Shown: positions 42,075 to 51,430, numbered from the stretch's first letter. The stretch: 64,000 nucleotides of DNA from Hyphomicrobiales bacterium (GCA_900469475.1 UBXG01000017.1:124001-188000), one strand, 5' to 3'. Numbers and translations: made by a program. The notes: generated by a model from the sequence alone, not told the origin.

Positions 42075-42101
42075 AAGACGGCGCCTTTCGGCGCCGTTTT
42101 T
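42075..42101 (+). terminator. Terminator of DUF1127 copy 2
   Basis: GACGGCGCC, loop TTTC, GGCGCCGTTTTT: a strong hairpin and U run 28 nt after the stop codon. Confidence 0.92.
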
Positions 42102-42160
42102 GATTCCGGCTGTCAGCAAATCAATTGGATCGCCGGCCTGCCCGTGATAATGACGCGCGC

Positions 42161-43597
42161 ATGACACAGATCACTTCCCACTCTCCCATTCACGTCATCG
42201 GCGGCGGCCTCGCGGGCTCGGAAGCCGCATGGCAGATCGCCAATGCCGGCGTTCCGGTCATCCTGCATGAAATGCGCGGGGTGCGCGGCACTGAAGCGCA
42301 CAAGACGGACGATCTTGCCGAGCTGGTGTGCTCCAACTCGTTCCGCTCCGACGATGCCACCAGCAATGCCGTCGGCGTCATCCATGCAGAAATGCGCATG
42401 GCGGGTTCGCTCATCATGGCATGTGCGGACAGGCATCAGGTGCCGGCCGGCGGCGCGCTTGCTGTGGATCGCGACGGCTTTTCGGCTGCGGTGACGCGGG
42501 CGGTACAGAGCCACCCGCTAATCACAGTTCTCCGCGAGGAAATCCAGGGCCTGCCGCCGAGGGAATGGGACCAGGCGATCATCGCCACCGGTCCGCTGAC
42601 TGCGCCTGATCTTGCGAGCGCCATCCAGGCTGAAACCGGCGCGGATGCGCTCGCCTTCTTCGATGCCATTGCGCCAATCGTCTATCGCGATAGCATCAAC
42701 ATGGACATTTGCTGGTATCAGTCGCGTTACGACAAGGTCGGTCCCGGCGGCACGGGCAAGGACTATATCAACTGCCCGATGGACGAAGCTCAGTACAATG
42801 CCTTCGTCGATGCGCTGATCGCCGGCGACGCCGTCGGCTTCAAGGAATGGGAAGGCACGCCCTATTTCGACGGCTGTCTGCCGATCGAAGTCATGGCGGA
42901 GCGCGGGCGTGAGACGCTGCGCCATGGGCCGATGAAGCCGATGGGGCTCACCAATGCCCATAATCCCACGGTCAAGGCCTATGCCGTCGTGCAGCTCCGT
43001 CAGGACAATGCGCTGGGCACCCTCTACAATATGGTCGGTTTCCAGACGAAGCTGAAATATGGCGCGCAGGCGGAAATCTTTCGGCTCATTCCCGGCCTTG
43101 AGAATGCGGAATTCGCACGCCTCGGCGGACTGCACCGCAATACCTACATCAACTCGCCGACCCTACTCGACCGCTCGCTGGTGCTGAAATCCCGGCCGGG
43201 CCTGCGTTTTGCCGGCCAGATCACCGGCTGCGAAGGCTATGTCGAAAGCGCCAGCATCGGCCTGCTCGCCGGCCGCTTCGCCGCTGCTGAGCGCAAGGGC
43301 GAAGCACCGTCGCTGCCACCGGATACGACGGCGCTCGGCTCGCTGCTGAATCACATTACCGGCGGCCATATCGTTTCGGACGAGGAGCCGGGCAAACGCT
43401 CATTTCAGCCGATGAACATCAATTTCGGGCTGTTCCCGGAGCTAGAACCTGGCTCGATTGTCAAGCCGGAGGGCGTCAAGCGCTTCCGCGGCAAGGACAA
43501 GACCATCATGAAACGTCAGCTCATCGCCAAGCGTGCGCTTGCCGATTGCGCCAGCTGGCTCGGCGTGCCGGCGCCCGTGTTAGCGGAAAGCGCCTGA
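42161..43597 (+). CDS. trmFO: Methylenetetrahydrofolate--tRNA-(uracil-5-)-methyltransferase TrmFO
   Basis: TrmFO makes m5U54 in the T loop of tRNA with methylene-THF and FADH2. The 478-residue protein starts SPIHVIGGGLAGSEAAWQIA (FAD motif), has LVCSNSFRSDDATSNAVGVI (the conserved catalytic Cys area), GCLPIEVMAERGRETLRHGP and the C-terminal HITGGHIVSDEEPGKRSFQP. Start 42161 (MTQITSHSP) is preferred to an ATG at 42125. No strong Shine-Dalgarno is visible before it. It follows the DUF1127 terminator and stands alone. Confidence 0.95.
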   Translation: MTQITSHSPIHVIGGGLAGSEAAWQIANAGVPVILHEMRGVRGTEAHKTDDLAELVCSNSFRSDDATSNAVGVIHAEMRMAGSLIMACADRHQVPAGGALAVDRDGFSAAVTRAVQSHPLITVLREEIQGLPPREWDQAIIATGPLTAPDLASAIQAETGADALAFFDAIAPIVYRDSINMDICWYQSRYDKVGPGGTGKDYINCPMDEAQYNAFVDALIAGDAVGFKEWEGTPYFDGCLPIEVMAERGRETLRHGPMKPMGLTNAHNPTVKAYAVVQLRQDNALGTLYNMVGFQTKLKYGAQAEIFRLIPGLENAEFARLGGLHRNTYINSPTLLDRSLVLKSRPGLRFAGQITGCEGYVESASIGLLAGRFAAAERKGEAPSLPPDTTALGSLLNHITGGHIVSDEEPGKRSFQPMNINFGLFPELEPGSIVKPEGVKRFRGKDKTIMKRQLIAKRALADCASWLGVPAPVLAESA

Positions 43598-43598
43598 C

Positions 43599-43702
43599 CT
43601 AGAGCATTTTCGCTTTTCTTCGAATAGCGAAAACGCTCTATCTTCTTGTTTCCTGACGCATTCCGGACGGAAAACCGCTGCGCACTTTTCCTGGAAATGC
43701 TC
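43599..43702. repeat. RIME-like rhizobial intergenic palindromic repeat
   Basis: Two palindromes in tandem: AGAGCATTTTCGCTTTTCTT with AGCGAAAACGCTCT, then GCATTCCGGACGGAAAACCG to TTTTCCTGGAAATGC. This matches from memory the widely repeated intergenic elements of Rhizobiaceae (RIME type), which occur many times per genome after genes. It starts 2 nt after the trmFO stop and can form a terminator-like structure for it. Confidence 0.65.
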
Positions 43703-43720
43703 CAGCGGGCTTCGTGATCT

Positions 43721-44182
43721 TCAGCTTGTTGCCGGCGGCGCGTGGTGCTCGAGCTTCGCGTCTTCGCCGGCGACATAATTGCCGAGCAGCCAGAGCGAGA
43801 CCTCCGCAGCTTCCGCCGACGTCTTGAACTCGAACGTGCCGTTGTGATGTGGAACATCGAGGAAATCGACGATCAAGCCGCGTCCGGTTGCTGAAATCTT
43901 GGCACGCGCCTTACCAGGCTCGATCAGATGGACGCTGAAATGATTGCGCACGTTGCGCATAAAGCCGGCTTTGTCATCGTGCAGCCGCACGAAGACCGCC
44001 TGCCCGTCTGCGGTTGCCTGCAATTGCCGGATCGCTTCGGTCGGAAAGGCGCGGCCGAATTCCAGAATGGCAAGGCCGGTATCGTGCAGGCCGTCTTCCT
44101 TGTTCTGCGATGCCATGCGCGTCGCGTAATAGGCAATGAAGATGACGATCGCGAACAATATGCACCAGACGACAATACCCAC
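43721..44182 (-). CDS. Hypothetical membrane-anchored protein
   Basis: A 153-residue protein with GTG start at 44182 preceded by AGGGGGATCC; a start at 44209 is less likely. Residues 1-20 (VGIVVWCILFAIVIFIAYYA) form one transmembrane helix; the rest is cytoplasmic and contains LHDTGLAILEFGRAFPTEAI, DGQAVFVRLHDDKAGFMRNV and TGRGLIVDFLDVPHHNGTFE. It follows the squalene-synthase-like gene by 76 nt on the same strand. I do not recognise a domain. Confidence 0.75.
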   Translation of the reverse strand: MGIVVWCILFAIVIFIAYYATRMASQNKEDGLHDTGLAILEFGRAFPTEAIRQLQATADGQAVFVRLHDDKAGFMRNVRNHFSVHLIEPGKARAKISATGRGLIVDFLDVPHHNGTFEFKTSAEAAEVSLWLLGNYVAGEDAKLEHHAPPATS

Positions 44183-44258
44183 GGCGGATCCCCCTGAAAT
44201 GCAAATCAAGTGCCGGCCATTTCCATAGACGCCGAGACTTGCGCGAGCTTGGTGTATT

Positions 44259-45119
44259 TTAGATTTTCTTTGTGATCGACGCTATCGCCATGCGCAGCTG
44301 CCGGCGCCATTGCGGCAGCACAAGGGATCGATCGAAGATGTCCGCGCCAAGCTTCTGTGCCTTCTGCAGGACAGGCTCGGCCAAGGTAACAGGCAGAAAG
44401 GCGGGGAATACGGCCTGCGGTATGGCGCCTGCCGCCCTCGCCTTGGCGAGATGCTCGCGACCAAGACCGGCAAAGGCTTCGACCGCTGCCGAAATGCGCG
44501 GCTTGTCTTCACCAGCAAGAAAACTGTCGCGGTCAAGCCCGGTCGCAGAGAGGATCTCCAGCGGAAGGTACACCTGGCCGCGATGGCGATTAAGCGGCAT
44601 CAGAAGCAGCAGGCCGGCGATTGCCTGAGCAACGCCCGCATGGCCGGCGGCATCGGCGGAGCGCTTCGCCTCGTCGGCAGACAAGACCAGGCTTGCAAGC
44701 TGGATGAGAGCAGACGCCGTCTCGCCGGCATAGCCTTCCAGGCTGCTGCGGCTTTCCATGGGATCGTCGTAGAGATCGAAGATGCGCGCATCGATCATGT
44801 TAATCAGCGTCCGGCGCGGCAAGCGATATTCTTCGATCGCGGTCAGAAGCTCGGAGGCCAGCGGATTGGCTTCGCTCGATCCGTGAGATTGCCCCTCCAG
44901 GAGATCGCGCCAGTACTGCATGCGCACCTCGCCGGGCAACGGCTCGTGCACGAGATCCCGCACGCGCGCCAGCTCTGCATTGAAGGCATAGAGCGCGGCA
45001 AGTGCCGGGCGCTTCTCTTCCGGCGCCAGCAGGCAGGCAAGATAGCGATCGCGATCGGTGTCGCGAAGCGTTGCGAGGCAGATGTCCCGGTTGCTACGGG
45101 GCGCAGCTGTTATCGTCAT
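44259..45119 (-). CDS. Phytoene/squalene synthase-family protein (NDUFAF6-like)
   Basis: A 286-residue protein of the isoprenoid head-to-head synthase fold. It has DRDRYLACLLAPEEKRPALA, LYAFNAELARVRDLVHEPLP, MQYWRDLLEG and LYDDPMESRSSLEGYAGETA. The DXXXD prenyl-diphosphate sites are only partly kept, as in NDUFAF6, the mitochondrial complex I assembly factor. No isoprenoid genes lie nearby, and the preceding gene 15 nt upstream is the Mth938/NDUFAF3 homologue, so a complex I assembly role is more likely than carotenoid synthesis. This is inference from context and family. Confidence 0.85.
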   Translation of the reverse strand: MTITAAPRSNRDICLATLRDTDRDRYLACLLAPEEKRPALAALYAFNAELARVRDLVHEPLPGEVRMQYWRDLLEGQSHGSSEANPLASELLTAIEEYRLPRRTLINMIDARIFDLYDDPMESRSSLEGYAGETASALIQLASLVLSADEAKRSADAAGHAGVAQAIAGLLLLMPLNRHRGQVYLPLEILSATGLDRDSFLAGEDKPRISAAVEAFAGLGREHLAKARAAGAIPQAVFPAFLPVTLAEPVLQKAQKLGADIFDRSLVLPQWRRQLRMAIASITKKI

Positions 45120-45134
45120 ACCTGGATCCGAATA

Positions 45135-45521
45135 TCAGACGGCGATCAGCGCCGCAGCCACGGCGCGCGATTCGGACAGCATGATGTTGAATGTGCGCAC
45201 GGCAGCGCCGGTGCTCATCGGGTCGGATGAAATCTGCTTTCCACGCAGGGCAGCCTTCAACTCGGCGGGAAGCGGTCGCAGCTCCATGCCGGTGCCGACG
45301 AGCAGCACTTCGATCTCGGCAGCTTCATCGAGAACCTTCTGGAAGCGATCCGGCGTCAGCGCATCGCCCTGCAGCATGTCCCAGCCGTAGATGCCCGAGG
45401 GCAGGCAAAGCAGCGAGCCGCGATGCGACATGTCGGCAAAGCGGAAGCCACCATTTCCGTAAGCGTCGATCGGCGCGCGTCCGGGGAAATGCGCGTTTCG
45501 GATTTCTATACCTTTAGCCAC
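45135..45521 (-). CDS. Mth938-like domain protein (NDUFAF3 homologue)
   Basis: A 128-residue protein with AKGIEIRNAHFPGRAPIDAY, GNGGFRFADMSHRGSLLCLP, DALTPDRFQKVLDEAAEIEV and LLVGTGMELRPLPAELKAAL. These are features of the Mth938/DUF498 fold, whose mitochondrial member NDUFAF3 assembles complex I. GTG at 45521, 4 nt after the secDF stop, is the start; the frame upstream overlaps secDF. In alphaproteobacteria the homologue is regularly beside secDF or secF, as here. The phytoene/squalene-synthase-like gene follows 15 nt later. Confidence 0.9.
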   Translation of the reverse strand: MAKGIEIRNAHFPGRAPIDAYGNGGFRFADMSHRGSLLCLPSGIYGWDMLQGDALTPDRFQKVLDEAAEIEVLLVGTGMELRPLPAELKAALRGKQISSDPMSTGAAVRTFNIMLSESRAVAAALIAV

Positions 45522-45525
45522 TGTA

Positions 45526-48069
45526 TCACACCGCTGGTTTGCCTGACTGGATGTTGCCGGCTGCGGGTCCATTGCTCTCACCGCCGGTCTGGAACTTGTC
45601 CGGCCGCAGCTTGAACAGGATCAGCACGGGCGCCGCAATATAAATCGACGAGAAAGTGCCGACTGCGACGCCGAAAAGCAGGACGAAGGTGAAGGCACGG
45701 ATCACCTCGCCGCCGAAAATATAGAGCGCGAGCAGCGCCAGAAGCGTCGTCGCGGATGTCAGAATGGTACGAGATAGTGTCTGATTGATGGAGGCATCGA
45801 TCAAAATCGGCAACGGCATCTGCGAATAGCGCTTCAGGTTTTCGCGCATGCGGTCATAGACGACAACCGTATCGTTCAGCGAATAGCCGACAATCGTCAG
45901 GATCGCGGCAATGCCGGTCATGTTGAACTCCATGCCTGATAGCACGAAGAGGCCGAGCGTCAGGATGACGTCGTGCAGTGTCGCGATGATCGCGCCGACT
46001 GCGAATTGCCATTCGAACCGAAGCCAGATGTAGATCAGAATTGCTGCCAGCGCCGCCAGGACGGCAAGGGAGGCGGTGGTGGTGATTTCACCCGATACCG
46101 CCGGGCCGACTACCTCGACGCGAGAGAAATTGTAGTTCTTGCTCAATTCGTCCTGCACCAGGGAAACGGCCGACTGTTCGGCGTTCTCGCCACCGTCCTG
46201 CGCATGGACACGAACCAGGGCACCAAGCCGATCGGCGAGCCGCTCGACGCGCACGTCGCCAGGTACAACGGCTTCAAGGCGCGTCTGAATATCGGCAACG
46301 TCGGCAACACCCTGCTTGGCGCGGACCTCGATGATCGATCCGCCGGCAAAATCGATGCCGAGGTGCATGCCGACCGTCGCGAAGGCAATGAGTGTGGCGA
46401 CGGACAGCGCAGCGGAGACCGTAAATGTATAGCGGCGGATGCCCATGAAGCGAATATTGGCATTATCAAAAATGCCGCTGCGGACGCCAACCAGCAAAGT
46501 ACGCGGCCTGCGGTGTGAAATCCACATATTCACCAGCGACCGCGTGACGAAGCAGGAGGTGAAGAAGGTCGAGACAACGCCGACCATCAGCGTCGCGGCA
46601 AAGCCGCGCACCGCGCCCGTGCTGGCGTAGAAGAGAATGGCGGCAACGATCAGCACTGTCAGATTGGCATCGGTCACGGTCGCAGCTGCGCGGTTGAAGC
46701 CGTGGCGCAGCGCATCGACAAGAAGATGGGTCTTCTTCTCCTCCTCGCGCACACGCTCATAGATCAGCACCAGCGCATCGAGGCCGATGCCGATGATGAG
46801 AACGATTGCCGCAACGCCGGGCAAGGTCAGGGTGATACCGAGCAAGCCCATGAGCGCCGCGACCATGATCATGTTGATGACGAGCGAGATGGTCGCGATG
46901 ATGCCGAGCAGGCGATAGAAACCGATCATCAAGGCGGCGACGAAGACCGCGGCGGCAATGCACGCAATTAGGCCATAACGTGCCGTTTCGCCACCGAGGC
47001 CCGGCTGAATGGTCCGCTCTTCGACCGTCGTCAGCGTCGCGGGCAATGGTCCGCTCTTGACCATGACGGTAAGATCCTGCGCGCCCTGGGCCGTGAAATC
47101 CCCGGGAATGTCGATCTCGCCTGTCGCTATGACCGTCTTCAGCGAGGCCGCGGAGATGACCTGGTCGTCAAGCACGACAACGATGTCCCTGCCGAGATTG
47201 TTGGCAGTCGATTGTGCAAAGCGGTGGGTCGCCTCCTGCGTCAGCTTCACGGAGACCGTGCCCTCGCCTTTTTGATTGTCAACGACCGCGACGGCATCGG
47301 AAAAATCGATGTTCGAGAGTAGCGGCTGCCGCTGCACGAGATAGCCAACGGGCGGATCATCTTCGGAAAACAGCACATCGGACCCGGCCGGTGGCTGCTT
47401 GTCCATAGCGTCCTGGACCGACATCGACTGATCTATCAGGCGGAAGCTGAGTTTGGCGGGTTGGCCGAGAAGGTTCTTCAGCCGCTGCGCATCGGCAAGA
47501 TCCGGCACCTGCACGACGATGCGGTCAGACCCTTGCCTGCGGATTAAGGGTTCGCCTACGCCGAGTTGTGCGATGCGGGCGTGGATGACCTTCATCGCGC
47601 GTGCGATCGCCGATGACACATGGCTGTCGATATCGGTATCGGTGATATCGAGCGTCAGCGCACCGTTGTCACCCTGAGATAGAACCACGGACGGCTTATC
47701 CGGTCCTGATGTCAGCGGCTGCAGTGCCGTCAAGGCCGCCTGGACCTGTGCGGGATCATTGATGCGAAGCTGGATCTTGCGGCCAGTGCCGGTCAGGCCC
47801 GAATAGGCGACATTGACGGTACGCAGCCGGGTGGAGATATCGCCGACAATACTTTCCAGGCGATCCTTCTCGACATCGCCCCGTTCCATCTTCAGCAGCA
47901 GATGCGATCCGCCCCGAAGATCGAGGCCAAGCTCGATCTTTCGGTGTGCCCACCATGTTGGAAGGAATGAAAGCGCGCGCTCGCCAAGCAGATTTGGAGC
48001 GGCCAGAAGCACGCTCAAGAGAACGACGAACCAGATCAGGGTGGTCTTCCACCAGGAGACGTGCAGCAT
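45526..48069 (-). CDS. secDF: Protein translocase subunit SecDF (fused SecD-SecF)
   Basis: SecDF uses the proton gradient to complete export through SecYEG. The 847-residue protein joins SecD (GLDLRGGSHLLLKMERGDVE, IVVQVPDLADAQRLKNLLGQ, GDFTAQGAQDLTVMVKSGPL) to SecF (VGMHLGIDFAGGSIIEVRAK, LRFEWQFAVGAIIATLHDVI, GYSLNDTVVVYDRMRENLKR). Each half has six transmembrane segments. The join near residue 500 is typical of Rhizobiales, which encode a single fused chain. It is downstream of yajC (159 nt) and upstream of the Mth938 gene. Confidence 0.96.
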   Translation of the reverse strand: MLHVSWWKTTLIWFVVLLSVLLAAPNLLGERALSFLPTWWAHRKIELGLDLRGGSHLLLKMERGDVEKDRLESIVGDISTRLRTVNVAYSGLTGTGRKIQLRINDPAQVQAALTALQPLTSGPDKPSVVLSQGDNGALTLDITDTDIDSHVSSAIARAMKVIHARIAQLGVGEPLIRRQGSDRIVVQVPDLADAQRLKNLLGQPAKLSFRLIDQSMSVQDAMDKQPPAGSDVLFSEDDPPVGYLVQRQPLLSNIDFSDAVAVVDNQKGEGTVSVKLTQEATHRFAQSTANNLGRDIVVVLDDQVISAASLKTVIATGEIDIPGDFTAQGAQDLTVMVKSGPLPATLTTVEERTIQPGLGGETARYGLIACIAAAVFVAALMIGFYRLLGIIATISLVINMIMVAALMGLLGITLTLPGVAAIVLIIGIGLDALVLIYERVREEEKKTHLLVDALRHGFNRAAATVTDANLTVLIVAAILFYASTGAVRGFAATLMVGVVSTFFTSCFVTRSLVNMWISHRRPRTLLVGVRSGIFDNANIRFMGIRRYTFTVSAALSVATLIAFATVGMHLGIDFAGGSIIEVRAKQGVADVADIQTRLEAVVPGDVRVERLADRLGALVRVHAQDGGENAEQSAVSLVQDELSKNYNFSRVEVVGPAVSGEITTTASLAVLAALAAILIYIWLRFEWQFAVGAIIATLHDVILTLGLFVLSGMEFNMTGIAAILTIVGYSLNDTVVVYDRMRENLKRYSQMPLPILIDASINQTLSRTILTSATTLLALLALYIFGGEVIRAFTFVLLFGVAVGTFSSIYIAAPVLILFKLRPDKFQTGGESNGPAAGNIQSGKPAV

Positions 48070-48228
48070 CGCTCTCTCGAATTAAGGATTTCCCTACTGC
48101 GCCCCCCTTTCGAACGAAAATGCAAAGGGCGCAGTAACACCTTGAATTTGTGCACAATCCTTCAAGAAAGTCGATCTCGAATTTGGAAGATGCGCAGCGG
48201 CGGCGGGATCCGCCTCTCGGAAAGAGCC

Positions 48229-48576
48229 TTACGCGGCGTCCGCCTTGACGGGCTCACCCTTGACGCGAACCTCGGAAATAGCGCTGCGGACAACGCGGAT
48301 GCGCACGCCATCGGCGATCTCGACTTCCAGTTCCTTTTCGTCGATGACCTTGGTGACCTTGCCGACGATGCCGCTGGTGACGATCTGATCGCCGCGACGA
48401 ATATTCTTCAGGACCTCGTCACGCTTCTTCGCCTGCGCGCGCTGCGGACGGATGAGGAGGAAATACCAAACGACCATCAGCGGCACAAACAGGATGATCA
48501 TTTCAAAGCCGGAACCGCCGAAGGCGCTCGCGGCCGAATCTGTTGCGCTCTGCGCATATGCGTTGGTGATAAACAT
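48229..48576 (-). CDS. yajC: Preprotein translocase subunit YajC
   Basis: A 115-residue protein with one transmembrane helix (MIILFVPLMVVWYFLLIRPQ), then RAQAKKRDEVLKNIRRGDQI and VTSGIVGKVTKVIDEKELEV. It belongs to the SecDF-YajC holotranslocon, and its gene precedes secDF on the same strand. Confidence 0.96.
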   Translation of the reverse strand: MFITNAYAQSATDSAASAFGGSGFEMIILFVPLMVVWYFLLIRPQRAQAKKRDEVLKNIRRGDQIVTSGIVGKVTKVIDEKELEVEIADGVRIRVVRSAISEVRVKGEPVKADAA

Positions 48577-48783
48577 CGAGAACTCCCTTGAACTCCTAGC
48601 GGGAACAAGGCCCCGCGTCAGGTGGCCGGAATATAGTTACGCGCATGGCGAATGCAACAAAAACAGCCGTCAACCGTACCGTTTTCCCGGTCTGTTAGCC
48701 TTTCAGCCCCCAAAGGAGCATGATACCCGGCGAGACAGCGCGCGCATTTTACGACTTTCTTGTTCAATATTCAGGAGGAAACG

Positions 48784-49656
48784 GTGACTGAAGACCAAAA
48801 CGCCCTGATCCTTTCCGAAGTCCGTCGCCTTGCCGACGCTGTCGAACGTCTGGCCGGACCGGCCCCGGCCGTCAATGACTGGAATGCCGCCGACTGCTTC
48901 GTCTGGGCCCCTGCCCGACTCTATCTGCAGCCGGTACCACGGCCGAACCGTGTGGCGCTCACACTCATCCGTGGCGTCGATCACGTGCGCGATATTTTGC
49001 ACGAAAATACGCTGCGTTTCGCGGAAGGTTTCGCGGCCAACAACGTGCTGCTCTGGGGCGCGCGCGGCATGGGCAAATCCTCGCTCGTCAAAGCGGTGCA
49101 TGAAGACGTGCGTCGGGCGACCGGCGTTTCACTGAAGCTGATCGAAGTCCATCGCGAGGATATTTCCTCGCTGCCGGTGCTGCTCGATATCCTGAAGGCA
49201 ACGCCGCATCGCATCATCATCTTCTGTGACGATCTCTCCTTCGATCATGACGACACTGCCTATAAGTCGCTGAAGGCGGCTTTGGACGGCGGCGTCGAGG
49301 GACGGCCTGATAATGTGCTGTTCTATGCGACATCCAACCGCCGCCACCTGCTGCCGCGTCATATGATGGAAAACGAACAGTCGACCGCCATCAATCCTTC
49401 GGAAGCCGTCGAGGAAAAGGTTTCGCTCTCCGATCGCTTCGGCCTCTGGCTCGGCTTTCATAAATGCAGCCAGGAAGACTATCTACAGATGATCGATGCC
49501 TATGCCAATCACTTCAAGCTCGATCTTGATCGCACCCAAATGCATCACGAAGCCCTGGAGTGGGCGACGACCCGCGGCGCCCGTTCCGGTCGCGTCGCCT
49601 GGCAATATATCCAGGATCTGGCCGGCCGGCTGCGCATCGTGCTGGAGCGTGATTGA
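48784..49656 (+). CDS. DUF815 AAA-type ATP-binding protein
   Basis: A 290-residue cytoplasmic ATPase with Walker A LLWGARGMGKSSLVKA and Walker B RIIIFCDDLSFDHD; also SNRRHLLPRHMMENE, an arginine finger-like segment, and DRFGLWLGFHKCSQEDYL. It belongs to the DUF815 family of uncharacterised AAA+ proteins. GTG at 48784 is preceded by CAGGAGGAAACG, an almost perfect Shine-Dalgarno; starting at 48760 would add only MFNIQEET. It ends at a bidirectional terminator shared with the nlpD-like gene. Confidence 0.9.
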   Translation: MTEDQNALILSEVRRLADAVERLAGPAPAVNDWNAADCFVWAPARLYLQPVPRPNRVALTLIRGVDHVRDILHENTLRFAEGFAANNVLLWGARGMGKSSLVKAVHEDVRRATGVSLKLIEVHREDISSLPVLLDILKATPHRIIIFCDDLSFDHDDTAYKSLKAALDGGVEGRPDNVLFYATSNRRHLLPRHMMENEQSTAINPSEAVEEKVSLSDRFGLWLGFHKCSQEDYLQMIDAYANHFKLDLDRTQMHHEALEWATTRGARSGRVAWQYIQDLAGRLRIVLERD

Positions 49657-49687
49657 TCCTCAATCGACCAACATCGCCATAAACGAC

Positions 49688-49716
49688 AAAAAGCCCGGCA
49701 TTGACCGGGCTTTTTG
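49688..49716. terminator. Bidirectional terminator between DUF815 gene and the nlpD-like gene
   Basis: AAAAAGCCCGG, loop CATTGA, CCGGGCTTTTT: perfect stem with A/T tracts on both sides, between convergent genes. Confidence 0.9.
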
Positions 49717-49738
49717 CAGAGTCCTTGAGACGCACTAC

Positions 49739-51430
49739 CTATTCAAGGAACGTCATTGGGTTGACCGGGGCCGAATTCTTGCGAACTTCGAAGTGCAGCT
49801 GCGGCTGGCTGACATTGCCGCTCATGCCCGACGTCGCCAGCGTCTGGCCGCGCTGGACCTTCTGGCCGCGAGCGACGCTAAGCGCGTCCGCGTGGCCATA
49901 GACCGTTACCGTGCCGTCGTCGTGGCGGACGAGGACGGTGTTGCCGAGTTCTTTCAGGCCGTTGCCGGCGTAGATGACGACACCGTTTTCGGCAGCCTTG
50001 ATCGGCGTGCCCTCCGGAACGGAGATGTCGATGCCGTCGTTGCGGCTACCGTTGACGTTGGCGCCGTAGCCGGCGACAACAGCGCCGCGAACTGGCCAGC
50101 GATACTTGCCGATACCGGTCGCCTCAGGCGCATCGGCCTGCGCATCCGACTTTGCGGCATCATTGATGGACTGGCTCGGCGAAGCGGATGCAACTTCCTT
50201 CGGCTTGGCGGAGGCATCAGCTGCCGCATCGGCATGGGCGGTAACCTTAGGTGCTTGCTTGGCGATGGGGTCGGCAGCGGCCTGCTTCGGCTCTACAGGC
50301 AGTGCGCCCGGCTTGACCGACGCCTTCTGCGGCTCGATCGAAGCGGTCTTGACCGGATCTGCGGCAGCGACACCACCGTGCGGCAACGCGAGCGCCTGAC
50401 CGATGCGAATACTGTCGCCGGCCTGCATGTTGTTCGCACGCTTCAGTTCGGCGACGCTCACGCCGCTTTCCTTGGCAACTCTCGCCAGCGAGTCACCCGG
50501 CTTGACGACGTAGGTGCCCTTCGGCGTCGGCCCCTTGCCATTGCCGGCGGCGAGCTTATTGGGATCGGCAAGGCCGGCCTGGGACTTGCCGCGCATCTGG
50601 TTGCCGGAAGGTAATGCGAGCGCTTCCTGTTGCGGGGCCTTGGCCGGACCGGGCATCTTGCCGCCCTTGGAAAGATCCGTCGCTTCAGCGGCCATCTTTG
50701 CCGGACCTGAGACACCTGCCCCATTCATCGTCGGGATGATGATCTGCTGGCCTGGCTGCGCCGCGACGCCATTGCGCAGGCCATTCGCGCGCAGGATCTC
50801 CTTTTCCGGAACGCCATAGCGGCGCGACAGCAGCGCAATATTCTCGCCCTGATGCAGCGTCACGCTCGGAGCATTGACCGTGGTCCAGCCGGGAGACATC
50901 TGCTGCGCGGCGGCGGCCTTGATCGTGCCGGTAGACATCGCGTCGGGAGCAAGCGCCGGTGCGGCATGGGAACCATTGCCACGCGACGAAGGGAACGGCT
51001 GTGCGAGCGCTTCGGCTTGCCCTTGCGATGCCGCACGGGGACGACCGGCATTGGCGGAAGCGCCGGGAGGAGCGAGATCGGCGCGCTGAATTGCGACAGG
51101 AGCGGTCGAAGCCCGTGCGCTGGAATAGGACGGATTATAGCGGGCCGGAGAGTTGGGGTACGGTTGCGATACCGGCGCGCTCTGCTGCGAATAATCCTGC
51201 TGGCCGTAACCGCCCGCCTGAGCAACGTCGGCGCGCGGCACCGGATCACCATTCGGACCATTGAGGCCGCGCCGGTTGATCGAGCCGGTCGTTACATTGT
51301 CCGTCTTGTTGAAAAGACCGCTGAAGCGGGTCGTGTCCGAACTGCAAGCTGTGGCAGTACTCGCCAGAAGAACGGCCACCAGGACTTTCCCTGCCGATTT
51401 GCTGACGTTTGAAGAAAGACTGAAACCCAT
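49739..51430 (-). CDS. NlpD/DipM-like LysM lipoprotein with degenerate LytM domain
   Basis: A 563-residue lipoprotein (VAVLLASTATAC lipobox). Two LysM repeats bind peptidoglycan, at about residues 185-230 (TLHQGENIALLSRRYGVPEK) and 305-355 (YVVKPGDSLARVAKESGVSV). The C-terminal M23/LytM domain is degenerate: the first zinc ligand is Asn in RNDGIDISVPEGTP, and the last HxH has become QLH in PQLHFEVRK, though YGHAD remains. It is therefore more likely an amidase activator than a peptidase, like E. coli NlpD and Caulobacter DipM. The start at 51430 gives a normal signal peptide. It is the last gene of the pcm-surE-serS run. Confidence 0.9.
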   Translation of the reverse strand: MGFSLSSNVSKSAGKVLVAVLLASTATACSSDTTRFSGLFNKTDNVTTGSINRRGLNGPNGDPVPRADVAQAGGYGQQDYSQQSAPVSQPYPNSPARYNPSYSSARASTAPVAIQRADLAPPGASANAGRPRAASQGQAEALAQPFPSSRGNGSHAAPALAPDAMSTGTIKAAAAQQMSPGWTTVNAPSVTLHQGENIALLSRRYGVPEKEILRANGLRNGVAAQPGQQIIIPTMNGAGVSGPAKMAAEATDLSKGGKMPGPAKAPQQEALALPSGNQMRGKSQAGLADPNKLAAGNGKGPTPKGTYVVKPGDSLARVAKESGVSVAELKRANNMQAGDSIRIGQALALPHGGVAAADPVKTASIEPQKASVKPGALPVEPKQAAADPIAKQAPKVTAHADAAADASAKPKEVASASPSQSINDAAKSDAQADAPEATGIGKYRWPVRGAVVAGYGANVNGSRNDGIDISVPEGTPIKAAENGVVIYAGNGLKELGNTVLVRHDDGTVTVYGHADALSVARGQKVQRGQTLATSGMSGNVSQPQLHFEVRKNSAPVNPMTFLE

